Positions 17,941 to 26,398 are shown, numbered from the stretch's first letter. The stretch: DNA of 64,000 nt from Olegusella massiliensis (GCF_900078545.1 NZ_FLLS01000002.1:868001-932000); one strand, 5' to 3'. The notes: generated by a model not told the origin, from the letters alone. Made by a program: numbers and translations.

Positions 17941-18906
17941 ATGGAAGCGATGATCAATATGGTCCTAGCTCAGATGCAGCCGGTTCTAGACTATCTGCAG
18001 TTAAAGCAATTAAAAACAGTGCTCGAAAGCACTCTGTACAGTCATGCCGAAAGCAGCGTGCCCAGCAACTCGAGTCTGCTCGGTCTCTTCCTTACCGCCA
18101 AGGAAGTCGAGGGGTGCTCTCCGAGAACAATCGCGTACTACGAAAGCACCCTCAAGCACATGGACAGCTCAATCGGGCAGCCATATACTCAAATCTGTAG
18201 CGACGATCTGCGCAAATACCTTAGTGACTACGAATCGAATCGTAGCGCGGGCAAGGTGACCATCGATAACATTCGACGCATCATGTCTAGCTTCTTTTCG
18301 TGGCTTGAAGACGAGGATTACATCGTTAAGAGTCCCGTCCGACGAATCCGCAGGGTCAAAACGGCAACGACGGCAAAAGAGATTCTAAGTGATGAAGACC
18401 TGGAGACCCTTAGGGACAACTGCTCGTTCCTGCGTGACCTCGCCATCGTCGACATGCTCGCATCAACCGGCATGCGTGTTGGAGAGCTGGTCGGCCTCAA
18501 TATCTCAGACGTTAATCTGCAAGAACGGGAATGCGTGGTCACCGGCAAGGGCAACAAGCAGCGCCCTGTCTACTTCGACGCGCGGACCAAGTTGCATCTA
18601 ACGGAATACCTACGCTCCAGGAATGACGACAGCCCCGCCCTTTTTGTGGCCCTGAGGGGAGGCGGGCAACGGATGAGTATCGGCGGCGTGGAGTCGCGCC
18701 TACGGAGTCTCGGCAAGCAATCGAGAATCGATAGGGTATATCCACACAAGTTCCGGAGAACGCTCGCAACGCACGCCATCGACAAGGGCATGCCTATCGA
18801 GCAGGTGCAAAAGCTCCTCGGCCATGCGAGAATAGACACCACCATGCACTACGCCATGGTGAATCAAAGCAACGTGAAGGCCTCGCATAGGAAGTATCTG
18901 GAATGA
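17941..18906 (+). CDS. Tyrosine recombinase, probable hsdS invertase
   Basis: This is a 321-aa site-specific recombinase of the XerC/XerD type. An N-terminal SAM-like core-binding domain (residues 30-130, FLTAKEVEGCSPRTIAYYES) is followed by a catalytic domain. The latter has the first Arg in ASTGMRVGELVGL, the HxxR box in PHKFRRTLATHA, LLGHARIDTTMHY and the terminal nucleophile Tyr in MHYAMVN. AGGAGGAAAGGAG lies just upstream of the ATG. It sits between two hsdS cassettes that carry inverted 12-bp repeats, which points to it as the enzyme that inverts them. Its stop overlaps the start of the second hsdS by four bases. Confidence 0.93.
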   Translation: MEAMINMVLAQMQPVLDYLQLKQLKTVLESTLYSHAESSVPSNSSLLGLFLTAKEVEGCSPRTIAYYESTLKHMDSSIGQPYTQICSDDLRKYLSDYESNRSAGKVTIDNIRRIMSSFFSWLEDEDYIVKSPVRRIRRVKTATTAKEILSDEDLETLRDNCSFLRDLAIVDMLASTGMRVGELVGLNISDVNLQERECVVTGKGNKQRPVYFDARTKLHLTEYLRSRNDDSPALFVALRGGGQRMSIGGVESRLRSLGKQSRIDRVYPHKFRRTLATHAIDKGMPIEQVQKLLGHARIDTTMHYAMVNQSNVKASHRKYLE

Positions 18907-20030
18907 TTAAGCGAGAACTCGGCAGTGTCTGCTCCCGTCTTAGCAGCGGGAAATCGATTTGCGCTGAGAATATAAACCCGATTGGGTCCTACCCGGTTAT
19001 TGGCGGTAATGGACTCCGCGGATATACCGACAGCTACAACTTCGATGGAGAATGCGCAGTCATAGGACGCCAGGGCGCAGCCTGCGGAAACGTGAGGTAT
19101 CACTCGGGCAAAGCATATATGACTGAACATGCAGTCGTCGTTTGCGCAAACGACGACAACGACACCCGCTACCTTTCCTACCTCCTTTCAATCCAAAATC
19201 TTGGGCGTCTGTCTGCGCAATCCGCCCAACCTGGCATTTCGGTAAAAACCCTTTCCAAACAGGAAGTCTGCCTGCCGCCTCTCGACGAACAGAAGCGAGT
19301 CTCCCAGCTACTTGGAACTATTGACTCAAAAATCAACGCCAACACTAAACTAAATGATTATTTAGCTGAGCTCCTCGACGCATTGTTCATGGATATGCTC
19401 AACAATGTCGACGCAAGCTGGGAACAACTCTCGCTCTTAGATATCGCAAGCTATAAAAACGGCCTCGCGATGCAGAAGTTCCGCCCTGCTCCGGACGACC
19501 CCGGCTTGCCTGTGCTCAAAATCAAGGAACTTGGACAGGGAGTTTGCACGCCGGATTCCGAACGCTGCACGAGTACGATAGACGAGAGCGTCAGAATTCA
19601 TGACGGCAATCTCGTCTTCTCGTGGTCAGGAACGCTCTTACTAGATTTTTGGGCAGGAGGCAACGCCGGACTCAACCAGCATCTATTCAAGGTCGCCTCG
19701 GATAGGTATCCGAGCTGGCTCTACTATCTTTGGACAAAGCACCATATGGACAGATTTATCATGCTGGCAAAAGATCGCGCCACGACCATGGGACACATCA
19801 AACGCAGCGCGCTGGCAGAATCCGAAGTCCTCATTCCACCTGCAGAACAGCTAGAAGTTCTTACGCAGAAAATGCAGCCCATCGTTGACGAGCTAATCGT
19901 AAACAAAGTTCAGTCGCACAAGCTGGCAGACCTTCGCGACACCCTACTCCCTAGACTCATGTCGGGTGAAATTGACGTCTCAAGCGTCAAGCTTCCTACG
20001 CCGCCAAATAATCATTTAGGCGACTGTTAA
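18903..20030 (+). CDS. hsdS: Type I restriction specificity subunit, full length, coupled to the recombinase
   Basis: This 375-aa protein has two recognition domains. Residues 1-130 form TRD1 (YPVIGGNGLRGYTDSYNF, AYMTEHAVVV, VCLPPLDEQKRVSQLL). The first spacer (IDSKINANTKLNDYLAELLDAL) ends the N-half near residue 154 at site C. TRD2 follows (LLDIASYKNGLAMQKFRP, LVFSWSGTLLLDFW, LIPPAEQLEVL), then the closing helix LADLRDTLLPRLMSGEIDVSS. The last residues run through site D. Translation is coupled to the recombinase by ATGA. It would direct HsdM/HsdR to DNA if expressed. Inversion between sites C and D would move its second half to the operon copy. Confidence 0.92.
   Translation: MIKRELGSVCSRLSSGKSICAENINPIGSYPVIGGNGLRGYTDSYNFDGECAVIGRQGAACGNVRYHSGKAYMTEHAVVVCANDDNDTRYLSYLLSIQNLGRLSAQSAQPGISVKTLSKQEVCLPPLDEQKRVSQLLGTIDSKINANTKLNDYLAELLDALFMDMLNNVDASWEQLSLLDIASYKNGLAMQKFRPAPDDPGLPVLKIKELGQGVCTPDSERCTSTIDESVRIHDGNLVFSWSGTLLLDFWAGGNAGLNQHLFKVASDRYPSWLYYLWTKHHMDRFIMLAKDRATTMGHIKRSALAESEVLIPPAEQLEVLTQKMQPIVDELIVNKVQSHKLADLRDTLLPRLMSGEIDVSSVKLPTPPNNHLGDC
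19352..19363 (+). repeat. hsdS inversion site C
   Basis: The 12-bp core in plus orientation lies inside the spacer codons (LNDYL) of the full-length hsdS. It is opposed by site D 643 bp away. Inversion between C and D flips only the second recognition domain. Confidence 0.85.
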
Positions 20031-20559
20031 TGGCAATTTTTGAATCAAGATTTAACCCGATACTAGCAATTGCCCGCTGGAAGGACAGGTCTTCCGGATA
20101 TGTAACCATAATTTCGTCTTGAAGCCGATTGCGATTCATCTCCGTTTGGCCCGTTGACCCTTCGGCCATCTGCTCAATCATAGCCTGTTTAGATTTGAGG
20201 AAGTAACCCAGATAATATGGATCGATTCCTTCACTTGCTCTTAGGGTTATCACGTGTCCATCGGTTGTGCAGAGTTGGCCGGGCTGTTCTACAACCTGTG
20301 CAACGCGGCCAGCGCTCCCAACACCAGTCGCGTTGATGAGTATGTCTCCTTGCTGAACAAGTTTTTCATTTTTAACGTGTTTAGCTGCTCCATCATGCAA
20401 ACGCGCTTGCCCATAGTCAACGGTTTGATTGCGAACGCATCGCTGGCCGAGGACGACCATACTTCCACGCTGCTCGCTCTCAACATATTTCGGGATAATA
20501 CCTTTCCCGATATAAGAGACGAGGCTCCTTAGAGATGCTGACAACCATCTAGAGCTCAT
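19996..20559 (-). CDS. hsdS: Operon hsdS, cut to one recognition domain
   Basis: This is the hsdS directly behind hsdM; its ATG at 20559 overlaps the hsdM stop. It encodes 187 residues: one recognition domain (VSYIGKGIIPKYV, DILINATGVGSAGRV, TTDGHVITLR, STGQTEMNRNRLQDEIMV) and the spacer GLNLDSKIAINSRLNDYL, then Ala-Ala-stop. The stop lies five bases beyond the site D core. Normal HsdS has about 400 residues and two such domains, so in this orientation the operon makes a half subunit. A joined C-half from sites C-D or A-D restores full length in frame. Some half-sized S subunits can dimerise, so activity cannot be excluded. Confidence 0.85.
   Translation of the reverse strand: MSSRWLSASLRSLVSYIGKGIIPKYVESEQRGSMVVLGQRCVRNQTVDYGQARLHDGAAKHVKNEKLVQQGDILINATGVGSAGRVAQVVEQPGQLCTTDGHVITLRASEGIDPYYLGYFLKSKQAMIEQMAEGSTGQTEMNRNRLQDEIMVTYPEDLSFQRAIASIGLNLDSKIAINSRLNDYLAA
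20006..20017 (-). repeat. hsdS inversion site D
   Basis: The 12-bp core in minus orientation is shared by the ends of two convergent genes. On the minus strand it encodes LNDYL of the operon hsdS, and on the plus strand it is in the last codons of the full-length hsdS (PNNHL). It is the gateway through which a C-half can be joined to the operon gene. Confidence 0.85.
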
Positions 20560-22060
20560 ATCCGATTGCCCCCAGATTCTTCTTGATCTGCTCCTGCAGT
20601 CGGTTGGACTCTTCGAAGCACTTGGCGATCTCACCGGTCAGCTGTGCCATCTTCTCCTCGAAGGGTTCGCCGTCGTCCTCGGCATCGGGAATACCAACGT
20701 AGCGACCGGGCGTGATGATGTAGTCCTGCTCCTTGATGTCCTCGACGGAGGCAATAGCGGAGAAGCCCTTCTCCTCTTCGAGTGTTCCCTCGCGAAACGC
20801 GTCGAACGCCCCGGCGACCTTGGCGATGTCCTCCTTGGTAAACTCGCGGAGCTTGCGTGACACCATGGTGCCCATGTTGCGGGCATCGATGAACAGGGTC
20901 TTTCCGGGCTGGGCTTTCTTCTTGGTGATGATCCATAGACTCACCGGGATACCCGTACTGTAGAAGAGCTTGTCGGGCATGGCGATGATGCCCTCGATCA
21001 GGTCTGCCTCGATGAGTCGTGCTCTGATCTCGCCCTCGTTGTTTGTCTGGCTGGAGAGCGAACCGTTGGCGAGCACCATGCCCATGCGGCCTGCGTGGTT
21101 GAGGTGGTGCACCATGTGCTGGACCCAGGCGAAGTTCGCGTTGCCCTCGGGCGGAACGCCATACTCCCAGCGCGGGTCCTCCTTGAGCTTGTCGCCTCCC
21201 CAGTCAGAGAGGTTGAAGGGCGGGTTGGCGAGGATGAAGTCGAACTTCTCCGTGCGGTGCAGGTCGTTGAAGAACGTGTCGGCGTTCCGCTTGCCCAGGT
21301 CCGCGTCGATGCCCCTGATGGCGAGGTTCATGGTCGCCATCTTCCACGTGGTGGGGTTGCTCTCCTGGCCGTAGATCGACAGGTCGTCGATGTTGCCCTG
21401 ATGGCGCTTCACGAATTCCGCCGACTGAACGAACATGCCGCCCGAGCCGCAGCAGGGATCGTAGACGCGCCCATGGTAGGGCTCGATGACCTCGACGAGC
21501 GTCCTGACAATGCAGGCGGGCGTGTAGAACTCGCCCGCGTTCTTGCCCTCCGCCTCCGCGAACTTGGAGAGGCAGTACTCGTAGGTGCGTCCCAGGATGT
21601 CGCGCGTGTCGCCCTTCTCCGCCATCTGCACGTTGGTAAAGAGGTCCACGACCTCGCCCAGGCGGCGCTTGTCCAGCTCCTGGCGGGCGAAGTTCTTGGG
21701 GAGGATGTTCTTGAGCTTGTCGTTCTCCGCCTCGATCTGGCGCATGGCCTCGTCGATGACCTTGCCCACCTCGGGGGTGTGCGCAGCAGCAGCAATGGTC
21801 TTCCAGCGGGCGTTCTCCGGCACAAAGAAGATATTCTCCGCCGTATACTCATCGCGATCCTCCTCGAAGCCCTCTCCCTCGTCGACAAGCTCCTGGTGGC
21901 GTTGGTCGAACTTGTCGGAGATGTACTTGAGAAAGATGAGCCCAAGCACGACGTTCTTGTACTCGGAGGCATCGATGTTGCCGCGTAGCTTGTCAGCAGC
22001 GCTCCAAATCTGCTGCTCGAAGCCGATCTCGGCGGTGTTGTCCTTCTTCTTGCGTGCCAT
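20549..22060 (-). CDS. hsdM: Type I restriction-modification DNA methyltransferase subunit
   Basis: HsdM methylates adenine in the target sequence set by HsdS, using S-adenosylmethionine. The 503-aa protein starts with the N-terminal helical domain (IWSAADKLRGNIDASEYK, VLGLIFLKYISDKF). The SAM motif is VYDPCCGSGGMFVQSAEF, preceded by AGEFYTPACIVR, and the catalytic motif is ILANPPFNLSDWGGD. AGGAG six bases upstream of ATG supports the start. It follows hsdR after 9 bp and overlaps hsdS. Base composition is clearly GC-richer than the flanking purine and kinase genes, indicating transfer. Confidence 0.97.
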   Translation of the reverse strand: MARKKKDNTAEIGFEQQIWSAADKLRGNIDASEYKNVVLGLIFLKYISDKFDQRHQELVDEGEGFEEDRDEYTAENIFFVPENARWKTIAAAAHTPEVGKVIDEAMRQIEAENDKLKNILPKNFARQELDKRRLGEVVDLFTNVQMAEKGDTRDILGRTYEYCLSKFAEAEGKNAGEFYTPACIVRTLVEVIEPYHGRVYDPCCGSGGMFVQSAEFVKRHQGNIDDLSIYGQESNPTTWKMATMNLAIRGIDADLGKRNADTFFNDLHRTEKFDFILANPPFNLSDWGGDKLKEDPRWEYGVPPEGNANFAWVQHMVHHLNHAGRMGMVLANGSLSSQTNNEGEIRARLIEADLIEGIIAMPDKLFYSTGIPVSLWIITKKKAQPGKTLFIDARNMGTMVSRKLREFTKEDIAKVAGAFDAFREGTLEEEKGFSAIASVEDIKEQDYIITPGRYVGIPDAEDDGEPFEEKMAQLTGEIAKCFEESNRLQEQIKKNLGAIGYEL

Positions 22061-22069
22061 TTTCGGCTC

Positions 22070-25000
22070 CTATTCGTAGATCTTCGTGTCGGCCCAGAGC
22101 TCGCACTGCTCCATGACCGTCTCCATGGCGTCGTCGACGCCCTCGGGCGGGTACTTGTACTTGCGTAGGAGGCGCTTGATCGCGCGGCGCATGCCCGCCC
22201 GGGCACTCTCCTTCTTCTGCCAATCTATCGTGGCACTCCTCTGCAGGGTCTCGGTGAGCTCCCGCGTGATGGACACGAGCTGGTCGTTGTCGTAGAAATC
22301 CTTGACCGCCTCGGGCTTGGTTATGGCATCGTAAAAAGCCATCTCCTCGTCGTTCAGCCCGAGCTTCTCGGCGTCGGTCCTGTCCCTCATCATGTCCTTG
22401 GCCATCTTGACGAGCTCCTCGATGACTTCGGCGTTGGTGAGCATGCCATTGAGGTAGGAGTTGAGCGTGCCCTGGAGCATGTCGCTGAACTTTTGCGCCT
22501 TGACTACGCTCGTGCGCTGGTAGGCCCGCACACGCTCCTTGATGAGACGTTTTAGGCTCTCGACGGCGACGTTCTTCTCCTTCATATTGGCGACCTCGGT
22601 GAGGAACGCCTCATCGAAGAGGGAGATTTCGACGTCCTGGCTGTCGAAGAGGTTGAGGACCCCGTCCGCATGGACGGTCTGTTGCAGGATCTCGGTCACC
22701 TGCTTGTTGAACTCCGCGTAGGTCATGCCTCCCGAACCCCCGGATTTGCGCCCCGTGAGCCTAAGCACCTGGACGCGCAGGACCGAGAGGTATGCCGCCT
22801 CGTGCTGGTCCTCGTGCGAGACCAGGCTCTTGCACAGGCTGAGGGCCTGGTTCATGAGCTGGCATTGCTTGAGGAACTCCTCTGCGTCGTCATGCCGCTT
22901 GGGTTCGAGCAACCAGTCGACGCCCTCCGCGATCGCGCTCGCGAGCTCGGCCTTCTTGTCTGTGAAGATAAGCTTGCGGTAGTCGAAGCCATACATGAGG
23001 TCGCGGCACACGTCGAGCTTCTCCAGGAACTTGGGGTATGCCGTCGCGGCGACGTCCATGTTGCCGTAGTTTGACTGGTCGCGGTTGCTATAGTCCTTCA
23101 TGGCCTGTTTGAGGGCACGGGCGATGCCGATGTAATCGACGACCAGGCCGCCCTCCTTATCCCGGCAGACGCGGTTCACACGAGCTATGGCCTGCATGAG
23201 GTTGTAGCCCTTCATGGGCTTAAAGACGTACATGGTGGACAGGCTCGGCACGTCGAAGCCCGTGAGCCACATGTCCACGACGATGGCGATCTTGAGCGGG
23301 TCGTCATCGTTCTTGAAGCGCTGCTCCATGTCCTTCTTGTGCTTGGAGCCGCCGCAAACCTCGAACCACTCCTCGGGGTCCTGGTTGGACATCGTCATCA
23401 CGACGCCGACTTTGTCCTTCCAACTGGGGCGCAGCTCCATGATTTGCTTGTAAATCTTCATCGCGATGGGACGGCTGTACGCCACGATGAGCGCCTTGCC
23501 CGCAAGTACGTCGGCGCGGTTCTCCTCGTAGTGCTCGACGATGTCCCTGCACAGAGCGTCGATGGTCTCCGGAGTATCAAAGATGGCGTCCAGCCCGCCC
23601 AGGTCGCGCTTGGACTTTTGCACGGTTGCCTCGTCGGCCTGATCGGCGAACTCACGGTACGCGTCATCGATGCGCCCGAGCGCGTTCTCGTCGAGGCGGA
23701 GCGCCATCACGCGACTCTCGTAGTAAACGGGCTTCGTCGACTCATCCTCGACCGACTGTGTCATGTCATAGACGTCGATGTAGTCACCGAATATCTCCCT
23801 GGTGTTACGGTCCTCCAGCGCGATGGGCGTACCGGTGAAACCGATGTAGGAGGCATTGGGCAGCGCCTTGCGCACCACGCGGGCCGCGCCCACGCTGACC
23901 TTGCCGGAGGCGTCCATCCTCTCGGTGAGGCCGTACTGGCCGCGATGGGCCTCGTCGACCATAACGACGACGTTGCTGCGGTCGCACAGGGGCTCATCGC
24001 CGTCGGTGAACTTCTGCATGGTGGTAAAGATGATGCCGTTCGCCTCGCGCCCCTCAAGCAGGTCCTTGAGGTCCTTGCGGCTCTCCGCCTGGACCGGTGT
24101 CTGGCGGAGGAACGCGGAGCAGCGCCCGAACTGGCCGTAGAGCTGGTCGTCTAGGTCGTTGCGGTCCGTGATGACCACGATGGTCGGACTGTCGAGCCTG
24201 CTCTGGAGCAGGTGTGCGAAGAAGACCATGGAGAGGGACTTGCCGGAACCCTGTGTGTGCCAGAACACGCCAATCTTACCGTCGCCCTCTACGGCCTTTG
24301 CAGCCCGCACGATGGCCTTGCGTACGCCGAAGTACTGGTGGTAGGCGGCGAGGATCTTGACGATCCTGTCGTTGGAGTCGTTGAAGCACACGAAGTTGCG
24401 GACGATGTCGAGCAGCCGCTCCTTGGGAAGCATGCCGTCGAGCATCGTCTTCCACGTCGCGGCCTTGGTCTCGGAGTAATCCCCGTCCACGGATTTCCAG
24501 GCCACGAAGCGGTCCTCGTCCGCCGTGATGGTGCCCACCCGCGTCTCGGACATGTCGCTCATGACGCAGAAGACGTTGGGGACGAACATGCTGGGAATCT
24601 GGCGCATGTACTGACGGAGCTGCTTGTAGGCGTCAGAGGCATCCGTCTCTTCGCGAGAGGGTGACTTGAGTTCGAACATGACAAGCGGCATGCCGTTGAC
24701 GAACACGATGACATCAGGACGCTTCTCGGAGTACTCGACGAACGTCCACTGGTTTACGACATGGAAGTCGTTGTTGCCGGGATCGTCGAAGTCGAGCAGA
24801 CGAACGATTTCGTCCCGGTCCTGCTCGCCGTCGAAGTAGCGCACCTCGACGCCCGACTGGAGGTAATCGTTGAAGGTCTCGTTGCGCTGTTCCAAGGTGT
24901 CACCCTCGACGTTCGAAATCTTGAGGATGGCCTCATCGATTGCAGCGGAGGGGAGCCCCTTGTTGATTCGCGCCAGAGCGTCGGGCAATGCGTCGGGAAG

Positions 25001-25153
25001 GAACACATCGCGGTAGTCATCTGAGGAGCGGCGGACGTCCGGCCCATAAAGATGGTCGTATCCGAGGTTGTCGACGAGATGCTCGACGATAACCTGCTCG
25101 AACCAGTCTTCATTGATTCGCGATGAATCGTACTCTATATAAGCGTGCTTCAT
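22070..25153 (-). CDS. hsdR: Type I restriction endonuclease subunit
   Basis: HsdR moves along DNA and cuts it when the complex meets an unmethylated site. The 1027-aa protein has an N-terminal nuclease region (VFVNGMPLVMFELKSPSRE, with the ELK of the PD-ExK type). The SF2 motor follows: Walker A in FWHTQGSGKSLSMVFF, VVITDRNDLDDQLYGQF, the DEAH box in VMVDEAHRGQYG, FTGTPIA, then the second RecA domain with AIVVDMWLTGFDVPSLST and QAIARVNRVCRDK. The C-terminal helical part ends near LRKYKYPPEG. AAGG upstream of 25153 supports the start. It is the first gene of the hsdRMS operon and shares its high GC content. Confidence 0.97.
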   Translation of the reverse strand: MKHAYIEYDSSRINEDWFEQVIVEHLVDNLGYDHLYGPDVRRSSDDYRDVFLPDALPDALARINKGLPSAAIDEAILKISNVEGDTLEQRNETFNDYLQSGVEVRYFDGEQDRDEIVRLLDFDDPGNNDFHVVNQWTFVEYSEKRPDVIVFVNGMPLVMFELKSPSREETDASDAYKQLRQYMRQIPSMFVPNVFCVMSDMSETRVGTITADEDRFVAWKSVDGDYSETKAATWKTMLDGMLPKERLLDIVRNFVCFNDSNDRIVKILAAYHQYFGVRKAIVRAAKAVEGDGKIGVFWHTQGSGKSLSMVFFAHLLQSRLDSPTIVVITDRNDLDDQLYGQFGRCSAFLRQTPVQAESRKDLKDLLEGREANGIIFTTMQKFTDGDEPLCDRSNVVVMVDEAHRGQYGLTERMDASGKVSVGAARVVRKALPNASYIGFTGTPIALEDRNTREIFGDYIDVYDMTQSVEDESTKPVYYESRVMALRLDENALGRIDDAYREFADQADEATVQKSKRDLGGLDAIFDTPETIDALCRDIVEHYEENRADVLAGKALIVAYSRPIAMKIYKQIMELRPSWKDKVGVVMTMSNQDPEEWFEVCGGSKHKKDMEQRFKNDDDPLKIAIVVDMWLTGFDVPSLSTMYVFKPMKGYNLMQAIARVNRVCRDKEGGLVVDYIGIARALKQAMKDYSNRDQSNYGNMDVAATAYPKFLEKLDVCRDLMYGFDYRKLIFTDKKAELASAIAEGVDWLLEPKRHDDAEEFLKQCQLMNQALSLCKSLVSHEDQHEAAYLSVLRVQVLRLTGRKSGGSGGMTYAEFNKQVTEILQQTVHADGVLNLFDSQDVEISLFDEAFLTEVANMKEKNVAVESLKRLIKERVRAYQRTSVVKAQKFSDMLQGTLNSYLNGMLTNAEVIEELVKMAKDMMRDRTDAEKLGLNDEEMAFYDAITKPEAVKDFYDNDQLVSITRELTETLQRSATIDWQKKESARAGMRRAIKRLLRKYKYPPEGVDDAMETVMEQCELWADTKIYE

Positions 25154-25187
25154 GCTGATACCTTAGGTAGCTTTGCCATGTCGTTAA

Positions 25188-25499
25188 CGACGACTAACAG
25201 GCGTTATTCTACCATCAGCAATTTTTGGTGAACTGGATGGAGTCCCTTCGACTGAAGATGGGCCGAATGGTCGATGGGTTACCGTAGAAGATGGGAACTC
25301 TTTAGCTGCGCTGTTTGATAAAGAGAGGGGCCGAGAATTCCATCTTGGCCCCTCTATCGTTTGCGAAGCTCCCCGAGGTGTAAAACTGGAGTACGGAATG
25401 TCTCGAGATGTCAATAAGCCTTCATTTGTCAGGCGCTCTAGCTCTCGTGGCAGATGTTGCCATGATAAGCAAAGATTTAGAAGGTGTCCCCATATATAA
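25188..25499 (+). pseudogene. Open fragment with coding character, origin unknown
   Basis: A plus frame stays open from 25188 to the TAA at 25497-25499 but has no start codon near its beginning. The translation looks protein-like in its first 75 residues (SAIFGELDGVPSTEDG, VTVEDGNSLAALFDKERG, GPSIVCEAPRGVKLEYG), then becomes Arg/Ser/Cys-rich. I do not recognise it. It is probably the truncated end of a gene from the mobile element that brought the island. Confidence 0.35.
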
Positions 25500-25518
25500 C
25501 TACGAGCCAGGACACCTT
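25481..25518. repeat. Short inverted repeat at the right edge of the island
   Basis: AAGGTGTCC (25481-25489) and GGACACCTT (25510-25518) form a 9-bp perfect inverted repeat with a 20-base spacer. It could be a hairpin or a relic of transposon ends; no transposase is present. It overlaps the stop of the open fragment. Confidence 0.4.
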
Positions 25519-25608
25519 TCGTGTTCTGGTCCAGCTTTTCGACATCGGCAGTTCTTCTTTAGATAAAGATTGAGAGCGCTGTCCTTAACTACCTAGCTTG
25601 CGAACGTG

Positions 25609-26265
25609 TTATTTGAGCTCCCACTCAATCGTTACCGTATCGCCCACATCGATATCATCGGCTTCAATATCGATATCATACGATCTGCCAGCTGGGGGAG
25701 CACAAGATTCTGCCATGAACTCAAGAGGGCGAGAAACAACTTGTAGCTCTCCCCATGAATAATCAATGCGTTCAATTTCTCCCAGCGCTACCCCCGCAGA
25801 CTCGGCCAAAATCTTTGCTTTTGCTCTGGAATCCTCCACGGCTTTCTTGAGAAGCTCGTTTTTAACATCTTCCGGATTGGAGACGGTGTACTGGATGGTA
25901 AATTCTACTTCCACAGGACAGCATGACAGTTCATACAGTGTGCGACCGAGTTGCTGATTGTCATTTGGGAATTTAATTTCGGTCTCATGCTCAAACTTAT
26001 AACCTACAAATCTACTTTTATAATTATCGTTCTCATCCAGGTAGCGTTCATATTCGGATTGAATTGAAAAGTGTGTCGTTTTGAGATCTGTTCCTGAAAG
26101 ACCAGATTTTTCCAAGGCCTTCCTCAGCAACTTTGTCTGGTGTGCAGATTTTTTTATCGTTTTTGCATAATCAGAATAAACTCCATCAGCCTCGATGAGC
26201 AGGCAAATGATATCTGGTTTAACGGAAAGATTGCCTTTTCCCGTGACTTTGATAATTCTTCCCAT
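25609..26265 (-). CDS. SIMPL-domain (DUF541) protein
   Basis: The 218-aa protein matches the SIMPL family: the opening VTGKGNLSVKPDIICL, the central LRKALEKSGLSGTDLKTTHFSI, and AVEDSRAKAKILAESAGVALGEIERIDYSW near residue 130-160. Members include mammalian SIMPL and bacterial surface or periplasmic proteins such as BP26; their molecular role is poorly known. No signal peptide is visible, so this copy is likely cytoplasmic. It is alone between the restriction island and the toxin-antitoxin pair. Confidence 0.85.
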   Translation of the reverse strand: MGRIIKVTGKGNLSVKPDIICLLIEADGVYSDYAKTIKKSAHQTKLLRKALEKSGLSGTDLKTTHFSIQSEYERYLDENDNYKSRFVGYKFEHETEIKFPNDNQQLGRTLYELSCCPVEVEFTIQYTVSNPEDVKNELLKKAVEDSRAKAKILAESAGVALGEIERIDYSWGELQVVSRPLEFMAESCAPPAGRSYDIDIEADDIDVGDTVTIEWELK

Positions 26266-26398
26266 CGCCGCTCCTTCTTTTGACTGATTCAGTGCTTATT
26301 TTCCACCTTAGACATCAAAGCGACCGTTTCTACATGGATTGAGTGAACGGGTAGTATGTCTACACTTTTTTGAGTGAACAGCATGGATATTGGGCGCA

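Noticed and set aside
17941-18906. Chromosome-dimer resolvase XerC/XerD or phage integrase
   Set aside because: Close linkage with hsdS cassettes and four matching sites makes hsdS inversion the better explanation; no phage genes are nearby.
21095-21988. Long plus-strand frame (297 codons) opposite hsdM
   Set aside because: It is the mirror of a GC-rich gene with all HsdM motifs; the composition (Val, Leu, Asp, Arg-rich) is typical of antisense frames.
23339-24154. Long plus-strand frame (271 codons) opposite hsdR
   Set aside because: It lies entirely inside hsdR, which has all motor motifs; there is no domain character and no ribosome site.
25184-25414. Minus-strand frame of 76 codons behind hsdR
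   Set aside because: The opposite strand has more protein-like sequence over the same bases; no ribosome site is visible.
25481-25518. Ends of an intact insertion sequence
   Set aside because: The repeats are only 20 bases apart, so no transposase can lie between them.
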